Origin: DAOVIY01 sp964513365 | Lineage (GTDB): Bacteria; Patescibacteriota; Minisyncoccia; UBA6257 | DNA: 23,057 bases | Reading direction: 5' to 3' | NCBI GenBank assembly: GCA_964513365.1 | Contig: CAZEMH010000009.1 | Span: 1 to 23,057, forward strand | Part shown: one piece after another, positions 13,287 through 19,192 of the stretch | Position numbering within the stretch: the first letter of the stretch is position 1 | Layout of the letters: the number at the start of each line of letters is the position of its first letter | Notes under the pieces: model-generated | What the model saw: the letters and a program-made list of their open reading frames with translations, nothing else | Database searches by the model: none | What the model was told of the DNA's origin: nothing | Position numbers and translations under genes: made by a program

Positions 13287-13316
13287 CAATAAAATTATCG
13301 TAATTGAGAATGTATC

Positions 13317-13523
13317 ATGGAATGCCAAAAAGAAAAAAATTTAGAAAGTTGTCCTTGCACTTATCCTGATTGCCCAAGAAAAGGTCTTTGTTGTGAGTGT
13401 ATAAAATATCATTTAGCGCGCAATGAATTGCCAGCTTGTTGTTTTTCAAAAGAAACAGAAAAGACTTTTGATCGTTCTTTTGAAATGTTTATTAAAGATC
13501 AAAAAAAGTCGAAGATTAATTAA
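13317..13523 (+). CDS. Cysteine-rich DUF6485 family protein
   Basis: 68 aa with nine Cys residues (3, 12, 14, 19, 25, 26, 28, 41, 42). The pattern CPCTYPDCPRKGLCCECIKY, then HLARNELPACCF and EKTFDRSFEMF, matches the small DUF6485 proteins of anaerobes. The Cys clusters suggest metal binding, zinc or iron-sulfur, but the metal is not known to me. No signal peptide, so probably cytosolic. It lies 13 bases upstream of a ferritin-like gene, which makes a redox or metal-related role plausible. Confidence 0.8.
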   Translation: MECQKEKNLESCPCTYPDCPRKGLCCECIKYHLARNELPACCFSKETEKTFDRSFEMFIKDQKKSKIN

Positions 13524-13536
13524 AAATAATAAAAAC

Positions 13537-13758
13537 ATGAATAACAAAATATTAAAATTATTAAGAGAGGATCTAATTGGAGAATTAGGAGCTATCAATC
13601 AATATCAAGAGCATATTGATGATATAAATGATGATGAAGCCAAAAAAGTATTAGGTCATATTAGAGATGATGAAAAAGAACATGTTGCTGAATTAATCAA
13701 GATAATCAGAAAATTAGATGCTACACAAGAAGAAAAATTCCAAAAAGAGGAGCTTTAG
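13537..13758 (+). CDS. Encapsulated-ferritin-like (EncFtn-type) two-helix protein
   Basis: 73 aa from the ATG at 13537; longer upstream frames overlap the previous gene. The segments REDLIGELGAINQYQEHIDD and HIRDDEKEHVAELIKII form two antiparallel helices. Glu16, Glu46 and His49 have the same spacing (+30, +3) as the ferroxidase ligands E32, E62 and H65 of Rhodospirillum rubrum EncFtn as I recall them, and Tyr23 matches Tyr39. Such proteins assemble as rings with iron between subunits. I see no encapsulin shell gene nearby, and the tail (KFQKEEL) is short with no clear cargo-loading peptide. Confidence 0.8.
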   Translation: MNNKILKLLREDLIGELGAINQYQEHIDDINDDEAKKVLGHIRDDEKEHVAELIKIIRKLDATQEEKFQKEEL

Positions 13759-13763
13759 AATTT

Positions 13764-13997
13764 ATGGCAGGAAAGTCTAAAAAAGATTGGTCCAAAGAAG
13801 TTACTTTAAAAAGCAGGGCATTAGTTTTAGAGCAAGGTGTTTTTACTTGGAAAAATCCAAAACGTATTGCCATGTCTTTAAAAAAATCAGCTGAAGAGAG
13901 TAAAAATAGAAAAGGAACACCATTTCAATCAGCAATGTCAATGCTTAATTTTTATATTAATCGTGCTGGTAAAAATCTTGATCCAAAACAACTTCAG
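13764..13997 (+). CDS. DUF3175 protein (3' end lost in assembly gap)
   Basis: 78 residues are visible before the gap. They match DUF3175: KDWSKEVTLKSRALVLEQGVF, then the region around KNPKRIAMSLKKSAEES and TPFQSAMSMLNFYINRAGKNL. Full members are about 100 aa, so only ~20-25 residues should be missing. The protein is basic and soluble; its function is unknown, though the family is common in soil bacteria. It begins 5 bases after the ferritin-like gene, probably in the same operon. Any reading frame drawn across the run of N is meaningless. Confidence 0.75.
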
Positions 13998-14097
13998 NNN
14001 NNNNNNNNNNNNNNNNNNNNNNNNNNNNNNNNNNNNNNNNNNNNNNNNNNNNNNNNNNNNNNNNNNNNNNNNNNNNNNNNNNNNNNNNNNNNNNNNN
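13998..14097. other. Assembly gap of 100 N
   Basis: Exactly 100 undetermined bases, the conventional placeholder for a scaffold gap of unknown length. The real distance, and any genes inside it, are unknown. Confidence 0.95.
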
Positions 14098-14811
14098 GGC
14101 TATCGAGTGAATTCTAAAAAAGCGACACAGTTTAGGGTTTGGGCAACAAGAGTTTTAAAACAGCATATTCTTCAGGGCTATACTATTAATCAAAGACGTT
14201 TATTAGAAACTCGAACAAAGTTCAAAGAATTACAGAACGCTATTGCTTTTTTACGGGAAAAAGCCGGCAAGAAAACACTTAGAGGTCAGGAAAAAGAGAT
14301 TTTAGATTTACTTGGTAGTTATGCGAAAACACTCACTATTTTAAATTTGTATGACAAAAAGAAGGTAAAAAAAATAAGAGGGAAAAAGGCAAAATTTGTT
14401 TTGGAATATGATAGTTGTAAAAATATTATTGTTGTACTAAAAAAGGATTTAGCAGAAAGAATGGAAGCCAGTGATCTTTTTGGTATTGACACTGGCAAGA
14501 AACTTGAAGGCATAATCAAGAATTTATACCAGACATTTGATAGAAAAGAACTATATAAAACTATTGAAGAAAAAGCAGCTCATTTACTTTATCTTACTAT
14601 TAAAGACCATCCGTTTGTTGATGGTAACAAGCGAATTGCTTCATTTTTATTTATTTATTTCTTAGATAAAAATGATTATCTTTATCGCAAGAATGGAGAG
14701 AAAAAAATCAATGATAATGCTTTAGTCGCTTTAGCTCTTTTGGTTGCCGAGAGTAATCCTGAAGAGAAAGATATCTTGATTAAAATAATTATTAATCTCA
14801 TAAACACTTAA
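14098..14811 (+). CDS. RhuM-Fic/DOC fusion protein (5' partial)
   Basis: The frame is open directly after the gap. The first ~45 residues (GYRVNSKKATQFRVWATRVL, HILQGYTINQRRLLE) are the conserved end of the RhuM/virulence-protein domain. After a helical linker comes a Fic domain with HPFVDGNKRIASFLF, the catalytic His and the DGN phosphate loop. Fic enzymes usually AMPylate target proteins; Doc-type ones phosphorylate EF-Tu. The loop reads G-N-K-R-I-A-S, so the second Arg typical of AMPylators (G-N-x-R-x-x-R) is Ser here, nearer the Doc-like form. The full protein is usually ~330 aa. No antitoxin is visible, possibly because of the gap. Confidence 0.88.
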   Translation, partial: GYRVNSKKATQFRVWATRVLKQHILQGYTINQRRLLETRTKFKELQNAIAFLREKAGKKTLRGQEKEILDLLGSYAKTLTILNLYDKKKVKKIRGKKAKFVLEYDSCKNIIVVLKKDLAERMEASDLFGIDTGKKLEGIIKNLYQTFDRKELYKTIEEKAAHLLYLTIKDHPFVDGNKRIASFLFIYFLDKNDYLYRKNGEKKINDNALVALALLVAESNPEEKDILIKIIINLINT

Positions 14812-14840
14812 GGTATTTTTAAAAAATAATTAATAAAAAT

Positions 14841-15536
14841 ATGAAATTAGATAAAAAAATAGCTTTAATAACTGGAGGTTCAAATGGCATTGGAAAGGCC
14901 ATTGCGCAGAGATTTTTAGATGAAGGGGCAAAGGTTATAGTTTTTGATATTGTAAAACCAGATTATGATGTGGATTTTTATGAGGTTGATATAACTAATG
15001 AGGAAAAAATTAAAAAGGTTTTTCAGAAGATTAAACATTTAGACATTGTTGTCAATAATGCTGGAATTTATTTTCAGGCATCTGTTGAAGAAACATCAGA
15101 AGAACAATTGGATAAAATTATTGATGTAAATTTTAAAGGAGCGTATTTAATTTCCAAGCACGCGCTTCCTTTGATTAAAGAAAGAAAAGGTAATATTATA
15201 AATATTTCTTCAGTTGTTGGAATTATTCCTGACCCAACAGCTCCGGCATATTCTTCAACAAAAGCAGCTTTAGTAATGCTTACAAAATGTATGGCTAGAG
15301 AATATGGAGCAGATGGTATAAGGGTAAATGCTATATTGCCAGGCCCTATAGATACCCCATTATTAAGAAGAGTTTTATCTTCTGAGGAATTGATTCAAAA
15401 GTATGCTGCATTAAATCCAATGGGAAGAATTGGAAAACCCGAAGAGGTTGCGAACATAGCAGCTTTCTTAGCTTCAGATGAAGCAAGTTATGTAACTGGC
15501 GGAATATATTTAGTTGATGGAGGACAATCTTGTTAA
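14841..15536 (+). CDS. Short-chain dehydrogenase/reductase (FabG-like)
   Basis: 231 aa classical SDR. The cofactor motif is TGGSNGIG (11-18), with an Asp at the end of strand 2 (VIVFDI) that favours NAD(H). NNAG is at 72-75. The catalytic Ser124, Tyr137 and Lys141 lie in NISSVVG and YSSTK, and the C-terminal LPGPIDTPLL and YVTGGIYLVDGGQS match the 3-oxoacyl-ACP reductase/glucose dehydrogenase group. CPR bacteria usually lack full fatty-acid synthesis and no fab genes are nearby, so the substrate is uncertain. A tiny membrane-protein gene begins 4 bases after the stop. Confidence 0.92.
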   Translation: MKLDKKIALITGGSNGIGKAIAQRFLDEGAKVIVFDIVKPDYDVDFYEVDITNEEKIKKVFQKIKHLDIVVNNAGIYFQASVEETSEEQLDKIIDVNFKGAYLISKHALPLIKERKGNIINISSVVGIIPDPTAPAYSSTKAALVMLTKCMAREYGADGIRVNAILPGPIDTPLLRRVLSSEELIQKYAALNPMGRIGKPEEVANIAAFLASDEASYVTGGIYLVDGGQSC

Positions 15537-15540
15537 AATT

Positions 15541-15672
15541 ATGGAAAATGATTTTGTAAAATATTTATTTTTGTTTATTGTAGGAATATTAGGAGTTTTT
15601 GTTGGTAGGAGAATGGCGATTAGGAGAATAATCAAAAAGAAATTTTCATCAAATAAAAAAGATATGGTATAG
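15541..15672 (+). CDS. Small single-pass membrane protein, 43 aa
   Basis: Short ORF starting with an ATG 4 bases after the SDR stop. The protein begins MENDFVKYLF, has one hydrophobic helix (about residues 7-23), then a very basic tail (RRMAIRRIIKKK). This N-out/C-in topology with a positive tail is common for tiny bacterial membrane proteins. Translational coupling to the SDR is likely given the spacing. No family recognised; the ORF could be incidental, but composition, spacing and topology favour a gene. Confidence 0.6.
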   Translation: MENDFVKYLFLFIVGILGVFVGRRMAIRRIIKKKFSSNKKDMV

Positions 15673-15673
15673 T
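15668..15673 (+). promoter_or_regulatory. Possible -10 element before the PD-(D/E)XK gene
   Basis: TATAGT, 20 bases before the ATG at 15694 and overlapping the stop codon of the small ORF. No good -35 is seen. Confidence 0.3.
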
Positions 15674-15693
15674 AATAAAATAAAGATTTATCT

Positions 15694-16473
15694 ATGTCTC
15701 AATATTATAACTCACAAAGAACAAAGAATTTATATGATCCTGATTTGAAAGGATCATTTAGAATTTCGCGGTCAAAAATTGATTTGTTTTTGGATTGTCC
15801 ACGATGTTTTTATTTGGATAGGAAATTAGGAATTGGTCGACCACCTGGATTTCCATTTTCTTTAAATAATGCTGTTGATGCTTTACTTAAACAAGAATTT
15901 GATATTTATCGTGCAAAAGGCACAAAACATCCTTTTATGAAAACTTATAAAATTGATGCAGTTCCTTTTCAACATGAAAAACTTGAAGAATGGCGTGATG
16001 CAAGAACAAGAGGGATAACCTATCTTCACAAACCAACAAATTTATTAATTACTGGTGGCATTGATGATGTTTGGGTAAATTCTAAAGGAGAATTAATTAT
16101 TGTTGACTACAAAGCAACATCAAAGAATGGGCAAGTGAATTTAGATGCTGAATGGCAGAATACCTATAAAAGACAAATGGAGATATATCAATGGTTGTTT
16201 AGGCAAAATGGGTTTAAAGTTTCTAATACTGGATATTTTGTTTATTGTAACGGCAAAACAGATGTTAAGGCTTTTGATGGTAAATTAGAATTTGATGTTA
16301 CTTTAATACCATATGAAGGTGATGATTCTTGGATTGAAAAAACCATTTTTGATATTCATAAATGTTTAAACAGCAACGAGATTCCAAAAGCAGACGCTGA
16401 TTGCGATTATTGTAATTATGTTGAATTAGTAAAATCAAAAACAACAAAACCTAAAAACGGAACATTATTTTAA
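15694..16473 (+). CDS. PD-(D/E)XK superfamily nuclease with four-cysteine (Fe-S type) site
   Basis: 259 aa. Nuclease motifs: GGIDDVWV with D124/D125, ELIIVDYKAT with D138 and K140, and the downstream QMEIYQWLF helix with Q161. This is the RecB/Cas4 order. Two Cys pairs frame the domain, CPRC (35-38) and CDYC (237-240), placed like the iron-sulfur ligands of Cas4 and AddB nucleases. No cas genes or helicase genes are adjacent, so a DNA-repair or defence role is only inferred. Stand-alone members of this type are common in CPR genomes. GerMN follows after 5 bases. Confidence 0.88.
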   Translation: MSQYYNSQRTKNLYDPDLKGSFRISRSKIDLFLDCPRCFYLDRKLGIGRPPGFPFSLNNAVDALLKQEFDIYRAKGTKHPFMKTYKIDAVPFQHEKLEEWRDARTRGITYLHKPTNLLITGGIDDVWVNSKGELIIVDYKATSKNGQVNLDAEWQNTYKRQMEIYQWLFRQNGFKVSNTGYFVYCNGKTDVKAFDGKLEFDVTLIPYEGDDSWIEKTIFDIHKCLNSNEIPKADADCDYCNYVELVKSKTTKPKNGTLF

Positions 16474-16478
16474 AAAAC

Positions 16479-16955
16479 ATGAATAGACATAATCTTTTAA
16501 TAATAGGTTTAATAATTATTTTAGTTTTAGCAGGAGTTATTGGATATTTTATTGTTGAGCAAAGAAAAACTATAATAGTGAAAATATTTTTTAGTAACAG
16601 CCAAGAAGATCCGCAGGCATTAAATTGTGAGAAAGTTTATTCTGTAGAAAGGCAAGTCCTTAAAAACAAAGCAATGGTTCAAGCGTTAGAGGAACTTTTA
16701 AACGGACCAAGCCTAGAAGAGCAAGAAAAAGGATATTTTACTAATATTAACTCTGGCGTGAATATTAATAGTTTTATTGTGGAAGATAATATAGCTAAAG
16801 TTGATTTTGATGAACAATTAGAATATCAAGTGGGAGGATCTTGTCGGGTAATGGCTATTCGTTCTCAGATCACTGGAACTCTAGTTCAATTTCCTGAAGT
16901 TAATGATGTTATAATTTCTATCAATGGTCGCACAGAAGATATTTTACAACCTTAA
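16479..16955 (+). CDS. GerMN domain protein, membrane-anchored
   Basis: 158 aa. One N-terminal transmembrane helix (about 6-26) anchors an extracytoplasmic GerMN domain. The domain reads IIVKIFFSNSQEDP near its start, then ALEELLNGPSLEEQEKGYFT, FIVEDNIAKVDF and a final MAIRSQITGTLVQFPEV-DVIISINGR. GerMN domains occur in spore germination proteins and in LpqB-like lipoproteins, but also widely in non-sporulating bacteria, where they probably bind cell-wall material. Two Cys (49 and 122 approximately) could form a disulfide. It is likely co-transcribed with its neighbours. Confidence 0.85.
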   Translation: MNRHNLLIIGLIIILVLAGVIGYFIVEQRKTIIVKIFFSNSQEDPQALNCEKVYSVERQVLKNKAMVQALEELLNGPSLEEQEKGYFTNINSGVNINSFIVEDNIAKVDFDEQLEYQVGGSCRVMAIRSQITGTLVQFPEVNDVIISINGRTEDILQP

Positions 16956-16963
16956 ATATATTA

Positions 16964-17191
16964 ATGTTGATTAAAGTTAAGGTTTTCTCGCGCTCAAAGA
17001 AGCGAGGAATAATTAAAAAATCTGAGGATAGTTTTGAAGTGAGGGTAAAAGTGAAACCATTGCAGGGTCAGGCAAATAAAGAAGCAATTAAAGTATTGGC
17101 AGAATACTTTGAAATTCCAGAATCAAACATAAGATTGATTAAAGGGTTTAGGCATACTAATAAAGTTTTTGCAATATCAGAAATCAAATAA
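16964..17191 (+). CDS. DUF167 (YggU family) protein
   Basis: 75 aa with the YggU/DUF167 pattern: a first strand MLIKVKVFSRSKKRG, the central SFEVRVKVKPLQGQANKEAI, where PxxGxANxE is the family signature, then FEIPESNIRLIKGFRHTNK, corresponding to the usual I-x-x-G-x-x-S-R-x-K, and a final strand. The function of this widespread small fold is not established. The ATG lies 8 bases after the GerMN stop, consistent with one operon. Confidence 0.9.
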   Translation: MLIKVKVFSRSKKRGIIKKSEDSFEVRVKVKPLQGQANKEAIKVLAEYFEIPESNIRLIKGFRHTNKVFAISEIK

Positions 17192-17195
17192 ATTT

Positions 17196-17321
17196 ATGAA
17201 AAAGGGGATTAAAATTAGAAGAAAAACGCATACGCCATTACGTCGTCCGCCCAGATTAAGCGGAAAAAGACATAAATTTGGAATAAAGCCAATTAAGAAA
17301 AAAGCAAAAGGTCGGAAATAA
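17196..17321 (+). CDS. Very basic 41-aa protein
   Basis: ATG at 17196, 4 bases after the DUF167 stop; TAA at 17319-17321. The protein is extremely basic: it starts MKKGIKIRRKTHTPLRRPPR and contains a GKRHKFGIKPIKKK stretch before ending GRK. Composition and size resemble small ribosomal or RNA-binding proteins such as bL34 or bL36, but it matches none that I can name. The tight spacing, a codon pattern like the neighbours' and the lack of stops in a Lys/Arg-rich frame support a real gene. Probably RNA- or DNA-associated. Confidence 0.6.
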   Translation: MKKGIKIRRKTHTPLRRPPRLSGKRHKFGIKPIKKKAKGRK

Positions 17322-17344
17322 ATTAATTTAAATTTTATAAAAAT

Positions 17345-17617
17345 ATGATGCAATCTTTATTAGCGGGTTCTTTATCAGCAAGTCCATGGATTATTTGGTT
17401 GATTCTTCTTTGGACTCTACCTTGGAAAGGTGTAGCCCTTTGGAAAGCTGCCAGAAATGAGCATAAATGGTGGTTTATTGCCTTATTAGTATTAAATACA
17501 ATGGCTATTCTGGAAATTATTTATATTTTTTTCTTTAGCGAAAAAAAGGAAAATAAAAGCACAGGAAAAGAAGAAGAAAAAGCTGGAGAGGAGATTGAAA
17601 ACAAAGAAGAAGATTAA
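17345..17617 (+). CDS. DUF5652 family membrane protein
   Basis: 90 aa. Two hydrophobic helices (about 14-27 and 42-62) flank the family signature WKGVALWKAARNEHKWWFIAL, whose pieces WKGVALWKAAR and VLNTMAILEIIYIF recur in DUF5652 proteins of CPR bacteria and archaea. The tail (63-90) is a charged Lys/Glu-rich cytosolic stretch. Function unknown. The gene is followed by a strong terminator, so it closes the 14841-17617 group. Confidence 0.85.
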   Translation: MMQSLLAGSLSASPWIIWLILLWTLPWKGVALWKAARNEHKWWFIALLVLNTMAILEIIYIFFFSEKKENKSTGKEEEKAGEEIENKEED

Positions 17618-17633
17618 ATTAACGCAAATAGAT

Positions 17634-17664
17634 AAAAAACGCCCTAAAAAGGGCGTTTTTTTTA
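17634..17664 (+). terminator. Rho-independent terminator before rarA
   Basis: AAAAAACGCCCT and AGGGCGTTTTTT form a perfect stem around an AAAA loop, ending in eight T residues. The A-run on the left means it could also act on the minus strand. Confidence 0.92.
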
Positions 17665-17679
17665 TTAGCGAAAAGGTTG

Positions 17680-17685
17680 TATAAT
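17680..17685 (+). promoter_or_regulatory. -10 element of rarA
   Basis: TATAAT with TG just before it, ending only 6 bases before the rarA ATG. Initiation 6-8 bases downstream would fall on or next to the start codon, so the mRNA could be leaderless. No Shine-Dalgarno site precedes the ATG. Confidence 0.55.
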
Positions 17686-17691
17686 TAAAAT

Positions 17692-18900
17692 ATGAATATT
17701 ATAGACAAAAACAATCCATTAGCTGATAGAATGAGGCCAGACTGTTTAGATGATTTTTTAGGGCAGGAAGATCTTGTTGGTGAAGGAAAATTATTAAGAC
17801 AAGCGATTGAATCTGATAAATTGCCTTCAATGATTTTTTGGGGGCCTCCAGGAAGCGGTAAAACTACTTTAGCTTATATTATTGCTAGACAAACTAAATC
17901 TGAATTTAAACAAATAAGCGCAGTTTCTAGTGGAATAAAAGATTTAAGAGAAATTGTAAAACAAGCAGAAGAAAATAAAAGATTAGAGAAAAGGACAATC
18001 TTATTTATTGATGAGATTCATCGCTGGAATAAAGCTCAGCAGGATGCATTGCTTCCTCATATTGAACAAGGGTTAATTACACTCATTGGGGCTACAACAG
18101 AAAATCCAAGTTTTGAAGTTATAGGGGCATTACTTTCCCGTTGCAGGGTTTTTGTTTTAAAACAACTCAATAAATCTCAGATATCAGAGATTATTAAAAG
18201 GGCACTAAAAGATAAGAAAAAAGGATTGGGTAAATTAAATATAAAAATAGAAAATAAAATTATTGATACTATTTCAGAAATGAGTAATGGAGATGCTCGT
18301 ATTGCTCTTAATACTCTTGAATATGCTTCTTCTATTTCAAATAAAATAACTTTTGATGTTGTGGAAGACGCTTTTCAGAAATCTAATTTGTTTTACGATA
18401 AAAATGGTGAAGAGCATTATAATATAATTTCAGCTTTACATAAATCAATGCGTGGATCTGATGCTAATGCCGCTTTGTATTGGTTGGCAAGAATGCTGGA
18501 AGCAGGAGAGGATCCTTTGTATATAGCTAGAAGGATTGTACGGTTTGCTTCAGAAGATATAGGTTTAGCTAATTCACGAGCTTTAGAACAAGCAGTTGCC
18601 GCTTATCAAGCATGTCATTTTATAGGAATGCCTGAATGTAATGTTATATTAGCTCAAGCAGTTGTTTATATGGCTAAGTGCAAAAAATCAAATGATCTAT
18701 ATGTTGCTTATGAAAAAGCTGCTGAAGATGTGAGAAAATATGGAAATCTGCCGGTGCCTTTACATATTCGCAACGCTCCAACAAAATTAATGGAGGATTT
18801 AGAATATGGTAAAGGGTATAAATATAGTCCTGATTATAATTATGAAGAGAAACAAGAATATTTGCCAAAAGAATTAAAAGATAAAAAGTATTTAAAATGA
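17692..18900 (+). CDS. rarA: Replication-associated recombination protein A (AAA+ ATPase)
   Basis: 402 aa, typical for RarA/MgsA/WRNIP1. It opens with PLADRMRPDCLDDFLGQEDL, the family start. Walker A is GPPGSGKTT (51-59), Walker B LFIDEIH (104-110) and sensor 1 GATTEN (133-138), with the arginine finger in LLSRCR. The C-terminal tetramerisation region contains MRGSDANAALYWLARMLEAG and VPLHIRNAPTKLM, both RarA hallmarks. RarA acts at stalled replication forks with the clamp and SSB. Start, length and the TGA stop agree with the family. It follows a terminator and its own -10, so it is probably monocistronic. Confidence 0.95.
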   Translation: MNIIDKNNPLADRMRPDCLDDFLGQEDLVGEGKLLRQAIESDKLPSMIFWGPPGSGKTTLAYIIARQTKSEFKQISAVSSGIKDLREIVKQAEENKRLEKRTILFIDEIHRWNKAQQDALLPHIEQGLITLIGATTENPSFEVIGALLSRCRVFVLKQLNKSQISEIIKRALKDKKKGLGKLNIKIENKIIDTISEMSNGDARIALNTLEYASSISNKITFDVVEDAFQKSNLFYDKNGEEHYNIISALHKSMRGSDANAALYWLARMLEAGEDPLYIARRIVRFASEDIGLANSRALEQAVAAYQACHFIGMPECNVILAQAVVYMAKCKKSNDLYVAYEKAAEDVRKYGNLPVPLHIRNAPTKLMEDLEYGKGYKYSPDYNYEEKQEYLPKELKDKKYLK

Positions 18901-18912
18901 ATTAGTGAGAAC

Positions 18913-18941
18913 TTGACAAAGATTCAAAAGTTTGCTACTAT
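18913..18941 (+). promoter_or_regulatory. Strong sigma-70-like promoter for the intergenic RNA
   Basis: TTGACA (18913-18918), a 17-base spacer ending in TTTGC, then TACTAT (18936-18941). The TTTGCTA block matches the two minus-strand promoters of the NYN-linked RNAs. Confidence 0.75.
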
Positions 18942-19015
18942 AGATTTAAGAAATAAGAAGAGCTTCTGGTTTTATAAAACCTTCCTAGGAGGTTTTGAAT
19001 AAAAAAGGAGACATA

Positions 19016-19036
19016 ATGGCTCCAAGAGGTATCTAG
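19016..19036 (+). CDS. Possible six-codon leader ORF (MAPRGI)
   Basis: ATG GCT CCA AGA GGT ATC TAG, preceded at 5 bases by AAAAAAGGAG, one of the best Shine-Dalgarno sites in the window. GGAG and the CTCC within the ORF could pair and hide the site. It may be a leader peptide inside the structured RNA, or the Shine-Dalgarno-like run may be structural only. Confidence 0.35.
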   Translation: MAPRGI

Positions 19037-19110
19037 AAATGCGGAAATTATTTAATTAAAATTGAATAAAGTATAATTCAAAAAAAGCAGAAGCTCTTAA
19101 ATTAATAGAC

Positions 19111-19150
19111 AGGCGCATCTCATTAATCGAGTGCGCCTTCTTTATTTTTT
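19111..19150 (+). terminator. Rho-independent terminator of the intergenic RNA
   Basis: AGGCGCA/TGCGCCT stem (19111-19117 with 19132-19138), with an inner CTC/GAG pairing and an AT-rich loop, is followed by TTCTTTATTTTTT. Confidence 0.88.
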
Positions 19151-19163
19151 AGAAAACTGATAA

Positions 19164-19184
19164 GATATAATAAAGGTAAAGGAG
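19164..19184 (+). promoter_or_regulatory. -10 element and Shine-Dalgarno site of ispE
   Basis: GATATAATAAAG (19164-19175) contains a perfect TATAAT; AAAGGAG ends at 19184, 8 bases before the ATG. The same 12-mer occurs before the exchanger gene at 20004-20015. Confidence 0.65.
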
Positions 19185-19192
19185 TTAATAAA

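Larger units (their letters stand above)
18948..19150 (+). ncRNA. Candidate structured RNA of about 200 nt between rarA and ispE
   Basis: A strong promoter (18913-18941) and a strong terminator (19111-19150) delimit a unit with no long ORF. AAGAGCTTCTG (18958-18968) and CAGAAGCTCTT (19088-19098) form an 11-bp perfect closing stem. Inside, hairpin GGTTTTATAAAACC (18968-18981) overlaps a second one with arms AAAACCT and AGGTTTT (18976-18996), so they exclude each other. TTGAAT/ATTCAA near 19062-19080 can form a third. AGGAGG lies in the second hairpin, and a tiny ORF sits at 19016. It does not match tmRNA, 4.5S or RNase P features that I can check by eye. Ends are inferred. Confidence 0.65.

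Noticed and set aside
13764..14117. A single protein running across the N gap
   Set aside because: The N run is a placeholder of unknown length, and the two sides belong to different families (DUF3175 and RhuM-Fic).
15694..16473. Cas4 of a CRISPR system
   Set aside because: The Cas4-like motif order fits the wider PD-(D/E)XK group, and no other cas gene or repeat array is present.
18898..18999. The rarA frame stays open for 33 codons after its TGA
   Set aside because: RarA ends naturally at that point by family length and C-terminal motif, and the extension overlaps a strong promoter and structured RNA.
18948..19150. tmRNA
   Set aside because: No tRNA-like ends, no CCA context and no tag ending in Ala-Ala; only a six-codon ORF.
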